From NCBI GenBank assembly GCA_965225625.1, contig CBDDBH010000030.1:186001-250000 (forward strand): 64,000 bases of DNA, given 5' to 3'. A program made the translations under genes and the position numbers. The stretch is from CBDDBH01 sp965225625. GTDB lineage: Bacteria; Pseudomonadota; Gammaproteobacteria; JADZEE01. The number at the start of each line of letters is the position of its first letter. The first letter of the stretch is position 1. Under the pieces are notes generated by a model, which saw only the letters and a program-made list of their open reading frames with translations, had not been told where the DNA came from and searched no databases. Shown one piece after another: positions 48,352-57,617 of the stretch.

Positions 48352-48442
48352 TGAACGAGGCTCCGCAGGTATGTCTCGTTAAAAGAATGAAATCGCCAAG
48401 CAACATCGTTTAACTATAGCCGTACTTTATGCACAATGCCCG

Positions 48443-48763
48443 TTAAGCTGCCTCCATGGTACACAACAGCGGGTGCTGGTTATCGCGCGCATATAAATTG
48501 ACATGCTCGACTTTCGTTTCAGCAACGTCATGAGTATACACACCGCACACACCCTTACCGCGTGTATGTACCTCTAGCATGATACGCGTTGCCGTCGGAC
48601 GATCCAGTCCAAAGAATTGTTCGAGCACGTGGACGACGAATTCCATGGGCGTGTAATCGTCGTTCAGCAACAGCACTTGATAAAGCGGCGGCTTCTTGAG
48701 TTTCGGTTTAGCCTCTTGTACGGCTAAGCCATCGTCTTGATTAGGGTTGCCGCGTTCTGCCAT
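48443..48763 (-). CDS. clpS: ClpS adaptor protein
   Basis: 106 residues with the ClpS core YQVLLLNDDYTPMEFVVHVLEQFF, HTRGKGVCGVYTHDVAETK (N-degron pocket region). It delivers N-end-rule substrates to ClpA. The clpS-clpA order is the standard one. Confidence 0.95.
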   Translation of the reverse strand: MAERGNPNQDDGLAVQEAKPKLKKPPLYQVLLLNDDYTPMEFVVHVLEQFFGLDRPTATRIMLEVHTRGKGVCGVYTHDVAETKVEHVNLYARDNQHPLLCTMEAA

Positions 48764-48926
48764 AGCTCACTAATTTGCTTTGATCGTATAACTGATTCGT
48801 CGATGCAGACCACCAACATACGGCAGGGTCCAAGTGGCTGCCAGCCACGCGATATTATACGTAGGAACCGGGAAGATTTATATACATCAAGGCCTTAGCG
48901 TAAGCAGTCTGTGATAAATCAAATGT

Positions 48927-49880
48927 TTATAACGTCTGGCTTGCGCTAGCTTCGTGATGTTGGACCCGCGCCGGCTCCAGCATCATCATTTCTATGAAGC
49001 GGCGTGCCGCGGGGGATAAATGCTTGGCTTTTCGTGTTACAACGCCGTAACTGCGGCGCGGGAAATACTTATGTAACGGAATTACTGAAAGTTTCTCGTT
49101 ACCGCGTAAACAAATGTTGGTAACGATGGATATCCCCAGGCCGCATTGTACATATTCTTTGATCACTTCCCAGCCGCCCACCTCCATCGCAACCTGATAC
49201 GGTACGTCATGTTGACTGAATACAAGATCGACAATCCGCCAGGTACTCAAATGGCGAGGCGGGAGAATTAGGCCATACGGACTGATGTCCGCCAATTTGA
49301 TTTGTTTGCGTCCCGCCAGGGGGTGATCGAGGCTGGTAATCAGAACCGGGTCGCAACTGAATACCGGCTGGTAGCCAATATCGTCGGGGACCTCGAGCAT
49401 AGAGCCCACTGCCAGATCTACTTCATTCGCGCGGACCATAGCCAGGCCGCTGTGTCCGGTCACGTTGTGCAGTTTAAAGCGAATGTCCGGATGCTTGCGG
49501 GTAAAATGTTTAACGATACCGGGAAGCAGATAAAGGATGGTTGACTCGCCGGCCGCGATGTCGAGTTCACCGGCAATTAAATCACGGGTGTGCTCCTGGA
49601 AGACGTCCGGCAGAGCTTCGATGCCCTCTACCAGGGGCAGGGCGAGAGCATGCAGTATTTTTCCCTCGGCTGTGATGCTGATCCGTGGACCGCTGCGATC
49701 GAATAAGACGGTTTGCAGATTCTTCTCCAGCGCCTGGATCAGCAGCGACACCGAGGGTTGACTGAGAAACATCCGTTGTGCGGCTCTCGACACACTTTGC
49801 GTTTCCGCTGCGTGGCAAAATGCGCGGAGCTGTTTGAGCTGATTCTGCTTGTAATAATCACGCTTAGCGGGATTTGTCAT
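48927..49880 (-). CDS. LysR-family transcriptional regulator (CysB-like group)
   Basis: About 317 residues. N-terminal winged helix (QLRAFCHAAETQSVSRAAQRMFLSQPSVSLLIQALEKNLQTVLFDR) and a periplasmic-binding-like effector domain. ATG 49880 gives a normal start; the frame also opens at 49913. It is divergent from aceA with a 176-base gap, the usual layout for a LysR regulator and its target, so it may control glyoxylate-shunt expression. The effector is not known. Confidence 0.88.
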   Translation of the reverse strand: MTNPAKRDYYKQNQLKQLRAFCHAAETQSVSRAAQRMFLSQPSVSLLIQALEKNLQTVLFDRSGPRISITAEGKILHALALPLVEGIEALPDVFQEHTRDLIAGELDIAAGESTILYLLPGIVKHFTRKHPDIRFKLHNVTGHSGLAMVRANEVDLAVGSMLEVPDDIGYQPVFSCDPVLITSLDHPLAGRKQIKLADISPYGLILPPRHLSTWRIVDLVFSQHDVPYQVAMEVGGWEVIKEYVQCGLGISIVTNICLRGNEKLSVIPLHKYFPRRSYGVVTRKAKHLSPAARRFIEMMMLEPARVQHHEASASQTL

Positions 49881-49926
49881 AGAGCGGAGCGAGCGTCGAA
49901 ACCAGGCAAACATCTAGTATACGATT

Positions 49927-49947
49927 TTTTAATGATAAGAATTAAAA
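49927..49947. promoter_or_regulatory. Possible LysR-type operator
   Basis: TTTTAAT and ATTAAAA are perfect inverted arms around seven bases, an AT-rich dyad of the T-N11-A kind used by LysR proteins, between the divergent regulator and aceA. Motif only. Confidence 0.4.
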
Positions 49948-50056
49948 CATTTAATTTTTCAATTGATGCAGTGCAACGTAGCCTGCAATATTCCGGCCTG
50001 GACGCGAGGATGATCGCGAGTCGATGTCGGCGATTTTACAACCTGGAGGTCATTTA

Positions 50057-51358
50057 ATGACGACCGCTGCTGAGCTGCAAAACGAATGGGCCACCAACCC
50101 GCGCTGGGAAAACGTCGCACGGCCATACTCGGCGGAGGATGCACTGCGTCTTGCAGGCAGTGTTCGGATTGAACACACATAGGCGCGGCGCGGCGCAGAG
50201 CGTTTCTGGGATGACCTGCAGCGTGAGGCGTTCGTCAACTCGCTCGGAGCGCTAACCGGAAATCAGGCGGTGCAACAGGTGAAGGCTGGATTGAAAGCCA
50301 TCTACTTGAGCGGCTGGCAAGTCGCAGCCGACGCCAACAGCGCGTTTCAAATGTATCCCGACCAATCATTGTATCCGGTCGATAGCGTTCCGGTGGTGGT
50401 CCGCAAAATCAACAATGCCTTGCTGCGTTCCGATCAGCTCAATCATGCCGAAGGTCGCAACGACATCGACTGGTTGGTGCCCATCATCGCCGACGCGGAG
50501 GCTGGATTCGGCGGCGTACTCAACGCGTTCGAGTTAATGAAACATCTGATCGAGGCCGGCGCTGCCGGGGTGCATTTCGAAGACCAACTTTCCTCTGCCA
50601 AGAAGTGCGGGCATTTGGGCGGTAAAGTTCTGGTGCCTACCGCTGAGGCCGAGCAAAAGCTTATTGCGGCGCGGCCCGCGGCCGACGTGATGGGTGTTCC
50701 GACCGTGGTTTTGGCACGTACCGATGCCGAGGCTGCGGGTTTGTTAACTACCGATGTGGACGAAAGAGATCAACGTTTTTGCACGGGCGAACGTACCGTA
50801 GAAGGTTTTTTTGTGATCCGCAACGGCATCGACCAGGCCATCGCACGAGGTATCGCCTATTCGCAGTATGCCGATCTGGTCTGGTGTGAGACGGGAACGC
50901 CTGATCTTGATTTTGCGCGGAAATTTGCAGAGGGCGTTCGCAAAGAGCATCCGCAGCAGATGTTTGCCTACAACTGTTCGCCTTCGTTTAACTGGAAGAA
51001 GAATCTCGACGACGCGACCATCGCCAAATTCCAGCGCGAGCTAAGTGCGATGGGTTATAAGTTCCAGTTCATTACCCTGGCGGGGTTTCATGCACTCAAC
51101 TATTCGATGTTCAATCTCGCCAAAGGCTACGCCGAACGTCAAATGTCGGCTTACGTTGAACTACAGGAAGCGGAATTTGCGGCTGAGAGTGCCGGCTATA
51201 CCGCAACAAAGCACCAGCGTGAGGTTGGTACCGGGTATTTCGACGAAGTCACGAAAGCAATCACGGATGGCACGTCATCGATTACCGCGCTCACCGGTTC
51301 CACTGAGGAAGCACAGTTCGCGCAGTCTGACCCGGCGGCCCAACGTAAAACCGGTTGA
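50057..51358 (+). pseudogene. aceA: Isocitrate lyase with an in-frame amber codon
   Basis: The gene runs from the ATG at 50057 (GGAGG 12 bases upstream) to 51358, about 433 codons, the normal length. Codon 42 (50180-50182) is TAG, inside the family sequence GSVRIEHT-stop-ARRGAERFW where relatives have leucine; TTG to TAG is one base change. The rest is complete, with catalytic KKCGHLGGKVLVPT and the Arg/His residues of TFNCSPSFNW-like AYNCSPSFNWKKNL. As written only a 41-residue peptide or a truncated protein from a later start is possible. The enzyme cleaves isocitrate in the glyoxylate shunt. Confidence 0.88.
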
Positions 51359-51364
51359 TTGTTA

Positions 51365-52501
51365 TTATCGGGGCAGCAGGTGCTGGAGGATCTTCTCGTA
51401 GATCTGCGATAGCCCATGTAAATCAGCGATCGCGACGTGTTCGTCGATCTTGTGGATGCTGGCGTTAAGCGGGCCTAGTTCTGCTACTTCAGCGCCGCTG
51501 GGCGCGATGAAGCGTCCGTCGGAGGTACCGCCGCCTGTCGACAATTCCGGTTCTATCCCGGTGATTTCGCCGACTGCCGCGCGCACGGCTTCAATGAGCC
51601 TTCCGCCTTCCGTTACAAAGGGTTGCCCCGACAAATGCCACTGCAAGTTATAGTTAAGGCCGTGGCGTTTGAGTAGCGTTTCTGTCCGCTGCTGCAATGT
51701 CTCGACACTCGACGCGGTGGAGAATCTGAAGTTAAACGCTAATTCCAGGCGCCCGGGTATGACGTTATCCGCGCCGGTGCCCGCGTTCACATTCGAAATC
51801 TGGAAACTGGTTGGCGGAAATGACGCGCTGCCATCATCCCAACTCGTAGCACACAGCTCAGTGAGCGCTGGCGCCGCTGCATGGATCGGATTTAAGGCGC
51901 GCTGCGGGTAGGCGACGTGTCCTTGCACACCCTCGATGCTCAGCTTGCCGTTAAGTGAGCCGCGCCGACCGCTGCGCACGGTGTCGCCGAGTTGCCGATC
52001 ACTTGATGGTTCGCCGACCAGACACCAATCGATGTGCGTTCCTGCAGCCGCTAAATGGTCCATGACACGTTTTGTGCCGTTGATAGCCGGCCCCTCTTCG
52101 TCACTGGTAATGAGAAAGCCGAGGCTGCCGCTGTGCTCGGGAGTCGCGCCGCAGAATCGTTCCGTTGCCGTAATCATGGCCGCCAGGGAACCCTTCATAT
52201 CGGCCGCGCCGCGCCCGAACAGTAGGCCATCGCGTTGAAAAGGTTCAAAAGGGTCCGAGGACCAATGGTCCAATGGACCAGCCGGGACAACATCAGTGTG
52301 GCCTGCAAACACAAATAATGGCGGGCCTGTACGGCGCACGGCCCAGAGGTTGTCGACCTCGCCAAAACGTAAACGCTCGATACGGAATCCGACGGCAGCA
52401 AGCCGCTCGGCAAGCACGTCCTGACAGCCTGCATCTGCAGGTGTAACCGACGCCCTACGAATCAGCGCCTTGGTTAATTCGACCGTGTCGTCGTCTGGCA
52501 T
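51365..52501 (-). CDS. dapE: Succinyl-diaminopimelate desuccinylase
   Basis: 378 residues, usual for DapE. M20 zinc motifs: FVFAGHTDVVPAGP, FGRGAADMKGSLAAM, TSDEEGPAINGTK and VGEPSSDRQLGDTVRSGRRGSLNG; the last zinc His is in NASIHKIDEHV. It makes LL-diaminopimelate for lysine and peptidoglycan. It is convergent with aceA (6 bases apart). Confidence 0.95.
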   Translation of the reverse strand: MPDDDTVELTKALIRRASVTPADAGCQDVLAERLAAVGFRIERLRFGEVDNLWAVRRTGPPLFVFAGHTDVVPAGPLDHWSSDPFEPFQRDGLLFGRGAADMKGSLAAMITATERFCGATPEHSGSLGFLITSDEEGPAINGTKRVMDHLAAAGTHIDWCLVGEPSSDRQLGDTVRSGRRGSLNGKLSIEGVQGHVAYPQRALNPIHAAAPALTELCATSWDDGSASFPPTSFQISNVNAGTGADNVIPGRLELAFNFRFSTASSVETLQQRTETLLKRHGLNYNLQWHLSGQPFVTEGGRLIEAVRAAVGEITGIEPELSTGGGTSDGRFIAPSGAEVAELGPLNASIHKIDEHVAIADLHGLSQIYEKILQHLLPR

Positions 52502-52572
52502 ATTTACGCGATCGCGTATGTTTCCTCCGGCTGCGCGGGCGATAGAGGACTCGTCACTTTGCCGTTGACGCG

Positions 52573-52872
52573 CTAAACGCTGGCCGAGGGCGCGGCGGCC
52601 GCTTCTGTGGGTGTGAGCGCCTGAATGCTCAGCGCGTGGATATCCGATTCCATGAGTTCAGCTAAGATCTGATAAACCATCCGGTGGCGCGCGACTGGCG
52701 TTTGATTCTCGAATTCAGCGGTGACGATGTGAACGCTGAAATGCCCTTTCCCCGATTGCGCGCCGGCATGGCCTGCATGCAAGTGGCTATCATCGGTGAT
52801 GTCCAGGCGCAGAGGCGCCAGGGCCTCTTCCAAGTGCTTACGGATCATTTCAACGCGTGTTGCTTCAGTCAT
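52573..52872 (-). CDS. BolA family protein
   Basis: About 99 residues from the ATG at 52872. The BolA motif is present: LDITDDSHLHAGHAGAQSGKGHFSVHIVTAEF, then RHRMVYQILAELMESDIHALSIQAL. The histidines bind an iron-sulfur cluster with a monothiol glutaredoxin in known members. The C-terminus ends in an Ala/Ser-rich tail. Confidence 0.93.
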   Translation of the reverse strand: MTEATRVEMIRKHLEEALAPLRLDITDDSHLHAGHAGAQSGKGHFSVHIVTAEFENQTPVARHRMVYQILAELMESDIHALSIQALTPTEAAAAPSASV

Positions 52873-52983
52873 GTTTGTACGCTCCGCAGCGCTCACGGTG
52901 GAGCGCCGATGCAGTATCGAGTAATCCTAGATGCCGGTCAGAGTTCATAGGTTGCGCGTTTGTGCCGCGAATAAACGCTATTG

Positions 52984-53535
52984 TTAATTCTCTGGTTCGC
53001 TCATATGGCGGGCGATGTAAACACCGGTAGCCAGTGTAAACAATAGTGTGAGCGCAAGCAGACCGAAAAGCTTAAATTGCACCCACGTCTCCTCGGCAAA
53101 ATTGAACGCCACATACAGATTCAAGATCCCCACGACGATAAAGAAACCCGCCCAGCTAAGATTTAACCGCAGCCACACAGCGGCTGGGAGGGCCACATTA
53201 GCGCCCATCAAGCGCTCGATAATAGTTTGCTTTCCAATCGTCTGACTTGCCAAAAAAACTACTGCAAACAACCAGTTGACGATCGTGGGCTTCCACATGA
53301 TAAAACGGCTGTCGCGCAGCAACAAGGTCGCGCTGCCCAGCACCAGCAGTATCGTAAACGTGATTAGATACATGCGCTCGACGCGGCGATAGAGCAACCA
53401 ACTCACGCTTACCTGCAGTGATGAGCCGATCATAGCTGCCAGGGTTGCGTAGTAGATCCCCAGGCTGCGATCATCGGGTAGATAGTAGCCTATGAAAAAC
53501 AGCGCAACCGGAAAGAGGTCTACCAGAACTTTCAT
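52984..53535 (-). CDS. yciB: Inner-membrane septation protein A (YciB/IspZ)
   Basis: 183 residues, all membrane segments, starting MKVLVDLFPVALFFIGYYLPD as is typical. Conserved segments are RRVERMYLITFTILLVLGSATLL, FIMWKPTIVNWLFAVVFL and LNLSWAGFFIVVGILNLYVAFNFAEETWVQFKLFG. The family affects cell-envelope integrity and division. It lies downstream of, and near, the BolA gene's start, on the same strand (yciB before bolA). Confidence 0.94.
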   Translation of the reverse strand: MKVLVDLFPVALFFIGYYLPDDRSLGIYYATLAAMIGSSLQVSVSWLLYRRVERMYLITFTILLVLGSATLLLRDSRFIMWKPTIVNWLFAVVFLASQTIGKQTIIERLMGANVALPAAVWLRLNLSWAGFFIVVGILNLYVAFNFAEETWVQFKLFGLLALTLLFTLATGVYIARHMSEPEN

Positions 53536-53645
53536 CGTTTAGTTAAGTGTTCCCCGGCTACACGGCAGGTGGTGGCTCTTCGTCATGCTAATCTTAACCA
53601 AAAACACATTGGCCCACTAAAAAACTGTCTTATGAATCCAGCTAC

Positions 53646-54266
53646 ATGAGTCAGTATTTCAAAATTCATGTGCGCAATCCTCAAATGCGGTTGCTCAACA
53701 ATGCAGTGACTGTGCTGCGAAACGGCGGTGTTATCGTTTATCCTACAGATTCCTGTTATGCCATTGGCTGTCATCTCGGTGATAAGTTCGCGCAAGATCG
53801 GATCCGCCGAATTCGAAAACTGGGGCCCGATCATAATTTTACCCTGGTATGCCGCGATCTCTCTGAAGTGAGCGAATACGCGAAGTTGGATAATGCTTCG
53901 TATCGCCTGATGCGGGCGTTGACGCCAGGGCCGTACACGTTCCTGCTGCGCGCCAGCCGCGAGGTGCCGCGTCGCCTACAGAACCCGCGGCGTAAGACTA
54001 TCGGCCTACGTGTACCGGACCACGCCATTGCGCGTGAATTGCTCGAAGCCCTGGGCGAACCGTTGATGAGTTCCACATTGTTGCTGCCGGGAGACGCCAC
54101 GCCCATGACCGAACCCGAGACGATTCATGAGCAACTAGGCGATACAGTTGATCTCGTGATTGACGGTGGCAATTGCGGTTTTGAACCAACAACAGTAATC
54201 GATCTCATTGACGGGGAACCACAGGTATTGCGTGAGGGACGGGGCCCCACTGATATGTTGTCGTGA
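53646..54266 (+). CDS. YciO/Sua5/YrdC-family protein
   Basis: 206 residues of the YrdC domain: GGVIVYPTDSCYAIGCHLGDK, RKLGPDHNFTLVCRDLSEV, LTPGPYTFLLRASREVPRRL and KTIGLRVPDHAIARELLEALGEPLMSSTLLL. Its start and ending (PTTVIDLIDGEPQVLREGRGPTDML) fit the YciO branch, whose threonylcarbamoyl-AMP activity is weak or uncertain in contrast to TsaC. It is divergent from yciB. Confidence 0.9.
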   Translation: MSQYFKIHVRNPQMRLLNNAVTVLRNGGVIVYPTDSCYAIGCHLGDKFAQDRIRRIRKLGPDHNFTLVCRDLSEVSEYAKLDNASYRLMRALTPGPYTFLLRASREVPRRLQNPRRKTIGLRVPDHAIARELLEALGEPLMSSTLLLPGDATPMTEPETIHEQLGDTVDLVIDGGNCGFEPTTVIDLIDGEPQVLREGRGPTDMLS

Positions 54267-54450
54267 GGCAAGCGCAAAACTTTGCGCTCTGGAGTGCGGG
54301 CTGAGATAATCCTCCGAGCGTGCGCGCGATTTTAGCCATGATGTTGTCGTCCACTAAGCAGCCTGTTCTCAGGGTGCGCCGGCGACGCCACCGCCAATTC
54401 CTTCCTCTAAGCGCCGTGACAATGGCCGCGCAGCGCACGGTACACCCAAC

Positions 54451-55659
54451 TTGAGCGTGTTGGGCAGCGATCGGGTGCTGTCGGGCATGCGCGCGACTGG
54501 CCAACTTCACCTCGGCCATTATCGCGGTGTTTTGAAAAACTGGGTCGAGCTGCAATCAAAATATGAATGTTTCTACTTTGTTGCGGATTGGCACGCCCTA
54601 ACTACTGACTACGAAGACCCGCGAAAGATTGGCGACAATACCTGGGATATGGTTGTCGACTGGTTGGCCACCGGTATTGATCCAAATGCTGCAACATTAT
54701 TCGTGCAGTCGCGCGTTCCCGAGCACGCAGAACTACATTTATTGTTGTCCATGATTACGCCGATAGGCTGGCTGGAGCGTATGCCAACTTATAAAGATCA
54801 ACAGGAGCGACTTAAAGAAAAAGATCTGGCGACTTACGGATTCCTCGGCTATCCGTTGCTGCAGGCGGCCGATGTGCTCATTTACAAAGCCGGCTGGGTG
54901 CCGGTGGGCGAGGACCAGGTTGCGCATATTGAAATGACACGCGAGGTCGCACGCCGATTCAACTACCTTTACGGTAGGGAGCCCGGCTTCGAGGAAAAAG
55001 CCGAAGCTGCTGCCAAGAAAATGGGTAAGAAAAACGCAAAACTGTATTTTTCGCTGCGCAAACGTTTTCAGCAGGCCGGGGACGCCGAGGCCTTGTCCCA
55101 AGGGCAGACGTTTCTTGCCAGCCAGGACAACATAAGCGGCACGGATCGCGAGCGTCTTTACGGTTATCTGGAAGGGGGCGGCAAGGCAATACTGCCCGAA
55201 CCTCAGGCGCTGCTGACGCCGGAATCGCGGATGCCCGGTATCGACGGCGAAAAGATGTCCAAAAGTTACGGCAATGTTATCGGTTTGCGCGACAGCGCTG
55301 AAATTGTAGAACAGAAACTTCGTACTATGCCGACCGATCCGGCCCGCGTGCGGCGTCAAGATCCCGGCGATCCGAATAAGTGTCCGGTATGGAAACTTCA
55401 CCAGATATATTCCGATGAACCAGTCCGCGAATGGGTGCAGCAGGGATGCACGAGCGCCGGTATCGGTTGCCTGGATTGCAAGCAACCGCTAATAGATGCG
55501 GTGCTTGCGGAACAAGCGCCGATCCGCGAGCGCAGTTTGAATTACCTGTCTGATCCGACGCATGTTCGTAACATAATCGACGAAGGCTGCGAGGCTGCTC
55601 GTGCAGTAGCACGGGAAACACTCGATGACGTGCGACGCGCGATGGGCATTGTTCACTAG
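54451..55659 (+). CDS. trpS: Tryptophan--tRNA ligase
   Basis: About 402 residues. Class I motifs: HLGHY (HIGH) in GMRATGQLHLGHYRGV and GEKMSKSYG (KMSKS). An insertion of about 65 residues (about 185-245, with KAEAAAKKMGKKNAKLYFSLRKRF) makes it longer than the 334-residue enterobacterial enzyme; such long forms are known in several proteobacteria. The start is unsure: TTG 54451 or GTG 54457; neither has a clear ribosome-binding site. Confidence 0.93.
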   Translation: MSVLGSDRVLSGMRATGQLHLGHYRGVLKNWVELQSKYECFYFVADWHALTTDYEDPRKIGDNTWDMVVDWLATGIDPNAATLFVQSRVPEHAELHLLLSMITPIGWLERMPTYKDQQERLKEKDLATYGFLGYPLLQAADVLIYKAGWVPVGEDQVAHIEMTREVARRFNYLYGREPGFEEKAEAAAKKMGKKNAKLYFSLRKRFQQAGDAEALSQGQTFLASQDNISGTDRERLYGYLEGGGKAILPEPQALLTPESRMPGIDGEKMSKSYGNVIGLRDSAEIVEQKLRTMPTDPARVRRQDPGDPNKCPVWKLHQIYSDEPVREWVQQGCTSAGIGCLDCKQPLIDAVLAEQAPIRERSLNYLSDPTHVRNIIDEGCEAARAVARETLDDVRRAMGIVH

Positions 55660-55679
55660 CGCCAGGAGCAACAGTCCAG

Positions 55680-56501
55680 ATGAACACCACTGAAACCGAT
55701 CAAATGCCAGTGGATGGCCAGCCGGCACAAGGGGAGATGCCGTTTGCCGTTGTCCAGGGTAATCCCATTACCGAGCTGCCGCGCGATTTGTACATACCAC
55801 CGGATGCGCTGGAGGTTTTTCTCGAGGCGTTCGAGGGCCCACTTGATCTGTTGCTGTATCTAATCAAGCGACAAAACCTCGACATCCTCGAGGTTCCGAT
55901 TGCGAAAATAACCCATCAATACATGGCTTATATCGAACTTATGCAGGAACTGCGCCTGGAGCTTGCCGCGGAGTATCTGGTCATGGCGGCAATGCTGGCC
56001 GAGATAAAGTCGCGCATGCTGTTGCCGCGGCCGGTTGAAGCGGACGATGAAACGGACCCCCGGGCCGAGTTAATCCGGCGGCTGCAGGAATACGAGCGTT
56101 ACAAACAGGCCGCCGAAGACTTGAACGCCTTACCTCGTCTGGAGCGGGACATTTTCCCGGCACATGCGGAATTCCTGGAACGTAAGGATATGAGGAAGCC
56201 TCCCCAGGTTTCCCTCGACGAGCTGTTGGATGCGTTCCACGAAGTTTTGAAGCGGGCCGAAATCTTCGCGGATCATCGAGTGCGCCGGGAATTACTGTCC
56301 GTGCGTGAACGCATGGCGATTATTCTTGACACTGTTAACGCCACGGATTTCACTGAATTCTCAAGCATATTCACGGTAGAAGAGGGGCGCGGCGGCGTCG
56401 TGGTAACTTTGCTCGCGATCCTCGAATTGATGAAATCGGCGTTAATCCAGATTGTGCAAACCAAATTTGCAGGACCCATCTACCTAAAGGCGGCGGCATG
56501 A
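55680..56501 (+). CDS. scpA: Segregation and condensation protein A
   Basis: 273 residues. ScpA features: LEVFLEAFEGPLDLLLYLIKRQNLDILEVPIAKITHQYMAYIELM, EYLVMAAMLAEIKSRMLLP and the C-terminal winged helix. It is the kleisin subunit that bridges SMC with ScpB. It overlaps scpB by 4 bases (ATGA). Confidence 0.95.
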   Translation: MNTTETDQMPVDGQPAQGEMPFAVVQGNPITELPRDLYIPPDALEVFLEAFEGPLDLLLYLIKRQNLDILEVPIAKITHQYMAYIELMQELRLELAAEYLVMAAMLAEIKSRMLLPRPVEADDETDPRAELIRRLQEYERYKQAAEDLNALPRLERDIFPAHAEFLERKDMRKPPQVSLDELLDAFHEVLKRAEIFADHRVRRELLSVRERMAIILDTVNATDFTEFSSIFTVEEGRGGVVVTLLAILELMKSALIQIVQTKFAGPIYLKAAA

Positions 56502-57253
56502 ACCCAGAGCAATTACAGAAAATACTTGAGGCGGCTTTGTTTGCCTGTGATGAGCCAGTAACGGTCGATGCGTTACGCGCGCTGTTCTCGGCAAGCGAAG
56601 ATGGCCACGCGCAACCTAGTCGCGAAGAAATAAAAACTGCGCTTACGGCGCTGAAGGCAAACTACGCCGAACGCGGCATTGAACTAAAGGAAGTTGCCAG
56701 CGGCTATCGGTTCCAGATTAATGAAAACTTCGGTCAGTGGGTAAATCGTCTGTGGGAAGAGCGCTCTCCTCGCTATTCCAGGGCGTTATTGGAGACGCTG
56801 GCAATCATCGCCTATCGCCAACCGGTGACCCGTGGTGAAATCGAAGATATTCGAGGCGTTTCCGTGAGTACCGGTATCGTCCGTAATCTAATGGAGCGCG
56901 AATGGATCCGGGTTGCTGGCTACCGTGATGTGCCCGGCCGGCCAGCCGTTTACACCACGACACGACAGTTTCTTGATTATTTCAATTTGAAGAATCTGTC
57001 GGAATTGCCCAGTCTTGTACAGCTGCGCGACATTGACGATATCAACACCGATTTGTTCACCGAGCCAGGCCAGCTGCCCGATCAGCCCGACGAACAAGAG
57101 CTGTCAGCGCACGACAGCAGTTTCACGATAACGCCGGTGGCGCTGGTCAGCGACGGGCGCGTGGAACCATCCGGTGAAACCGCGTCCAACGTCACGCGAC
57201 TGCCGGGAATCGCGGCGGATCCCAGCGACGACAGCGAAAAAGCGGCTGGTTGA
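56498..57253 (+). CDS. scpB: Segregation and condensation protein B
   Basis: 251 residues; two winged-helix domains (about 5-170) with LEAALFACDEPVTVDALRALF, LETLAIIAYRQPVTRGEIEDIRGVSVSTGIVRNLMEREWIRVAGYRDVPGRPAVYTT, then a long acidic low-complexity tail (about 185-251). It forms the SMC-ScpAB complex. It is coupled to scpA. Confidence 0.95.
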   Translation: MNPEQLQKILEAALFACDEPVTVDALRALFSASEDGHAQPSREEIKTALTALKANYAERGIELKEVASGYRFQINENFGQWVNRLWEERSPRYSRALLETLAIIAYRQPVTRGEIEDIRGVSVSTGIVRNLMEREWIRVAGYRDVPGRPAVYTTTRQFLDYFNLKNLSELPSLVQLRDIDDINTDLFTEPGQLPDQPDEQELSAHDSSFTITPVALVSDGRVEPSGETASNVTRLPGIAADPSDDSEKAAG

Positions 57254-57345
57254 GCGCAATTGCAGGGCGGCGGTTTAGCCCGCACCAGTCCGCCGCCCGG
57301 GGCATTTATTTCTATCTGCTACTCCCCTTGAATGCAAACTGCAGG

Positions 57346-57617
57346 CTAGTGCTCCAACAACCCATTATTGATGGATACAGTTGGCTTGTCAGCGTTCATG
57401 GCAAGGCGCACCTCGCAGGGAATGGCCATAGTCCTTTCCAAGAGACGCAACGCAGTCCATGGACGCTGACAAGCCAACCCGCAGGGCGCTCCCGTGGTGT
57501 CTCGCCGCTTCGTTGCAGCGCTTGACAAGGGCCACGGCCATTCCCTGCGCACTACGCCTTGCTGCGAAACACCACGGGAACGCTGAATCCATCAAACTTA
57601 GGTTGTTGGAGCACTAG
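57346..57617. repeat. Inverted-repeat element (MITE-like) with CTAG ends, 272 bp
   Basis: CTAGTGCTCCAACAACC at 57346-57362 is repeated exactly in inverse orientation at 57601-57617. The interior is folded: three nested inverted pairs, 57381-57401 with 57458-57478 (21 bases, one mismatch), 57401-57427 with 57536-57562 (27 bases, four mismatches) and 57491-57505 with 57564-57578 (15 bases, one mismatch). No gene inside. It is unlike the 4.8/26.5-kb family except for the CTAG at the ends. Confidence 0.8.
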
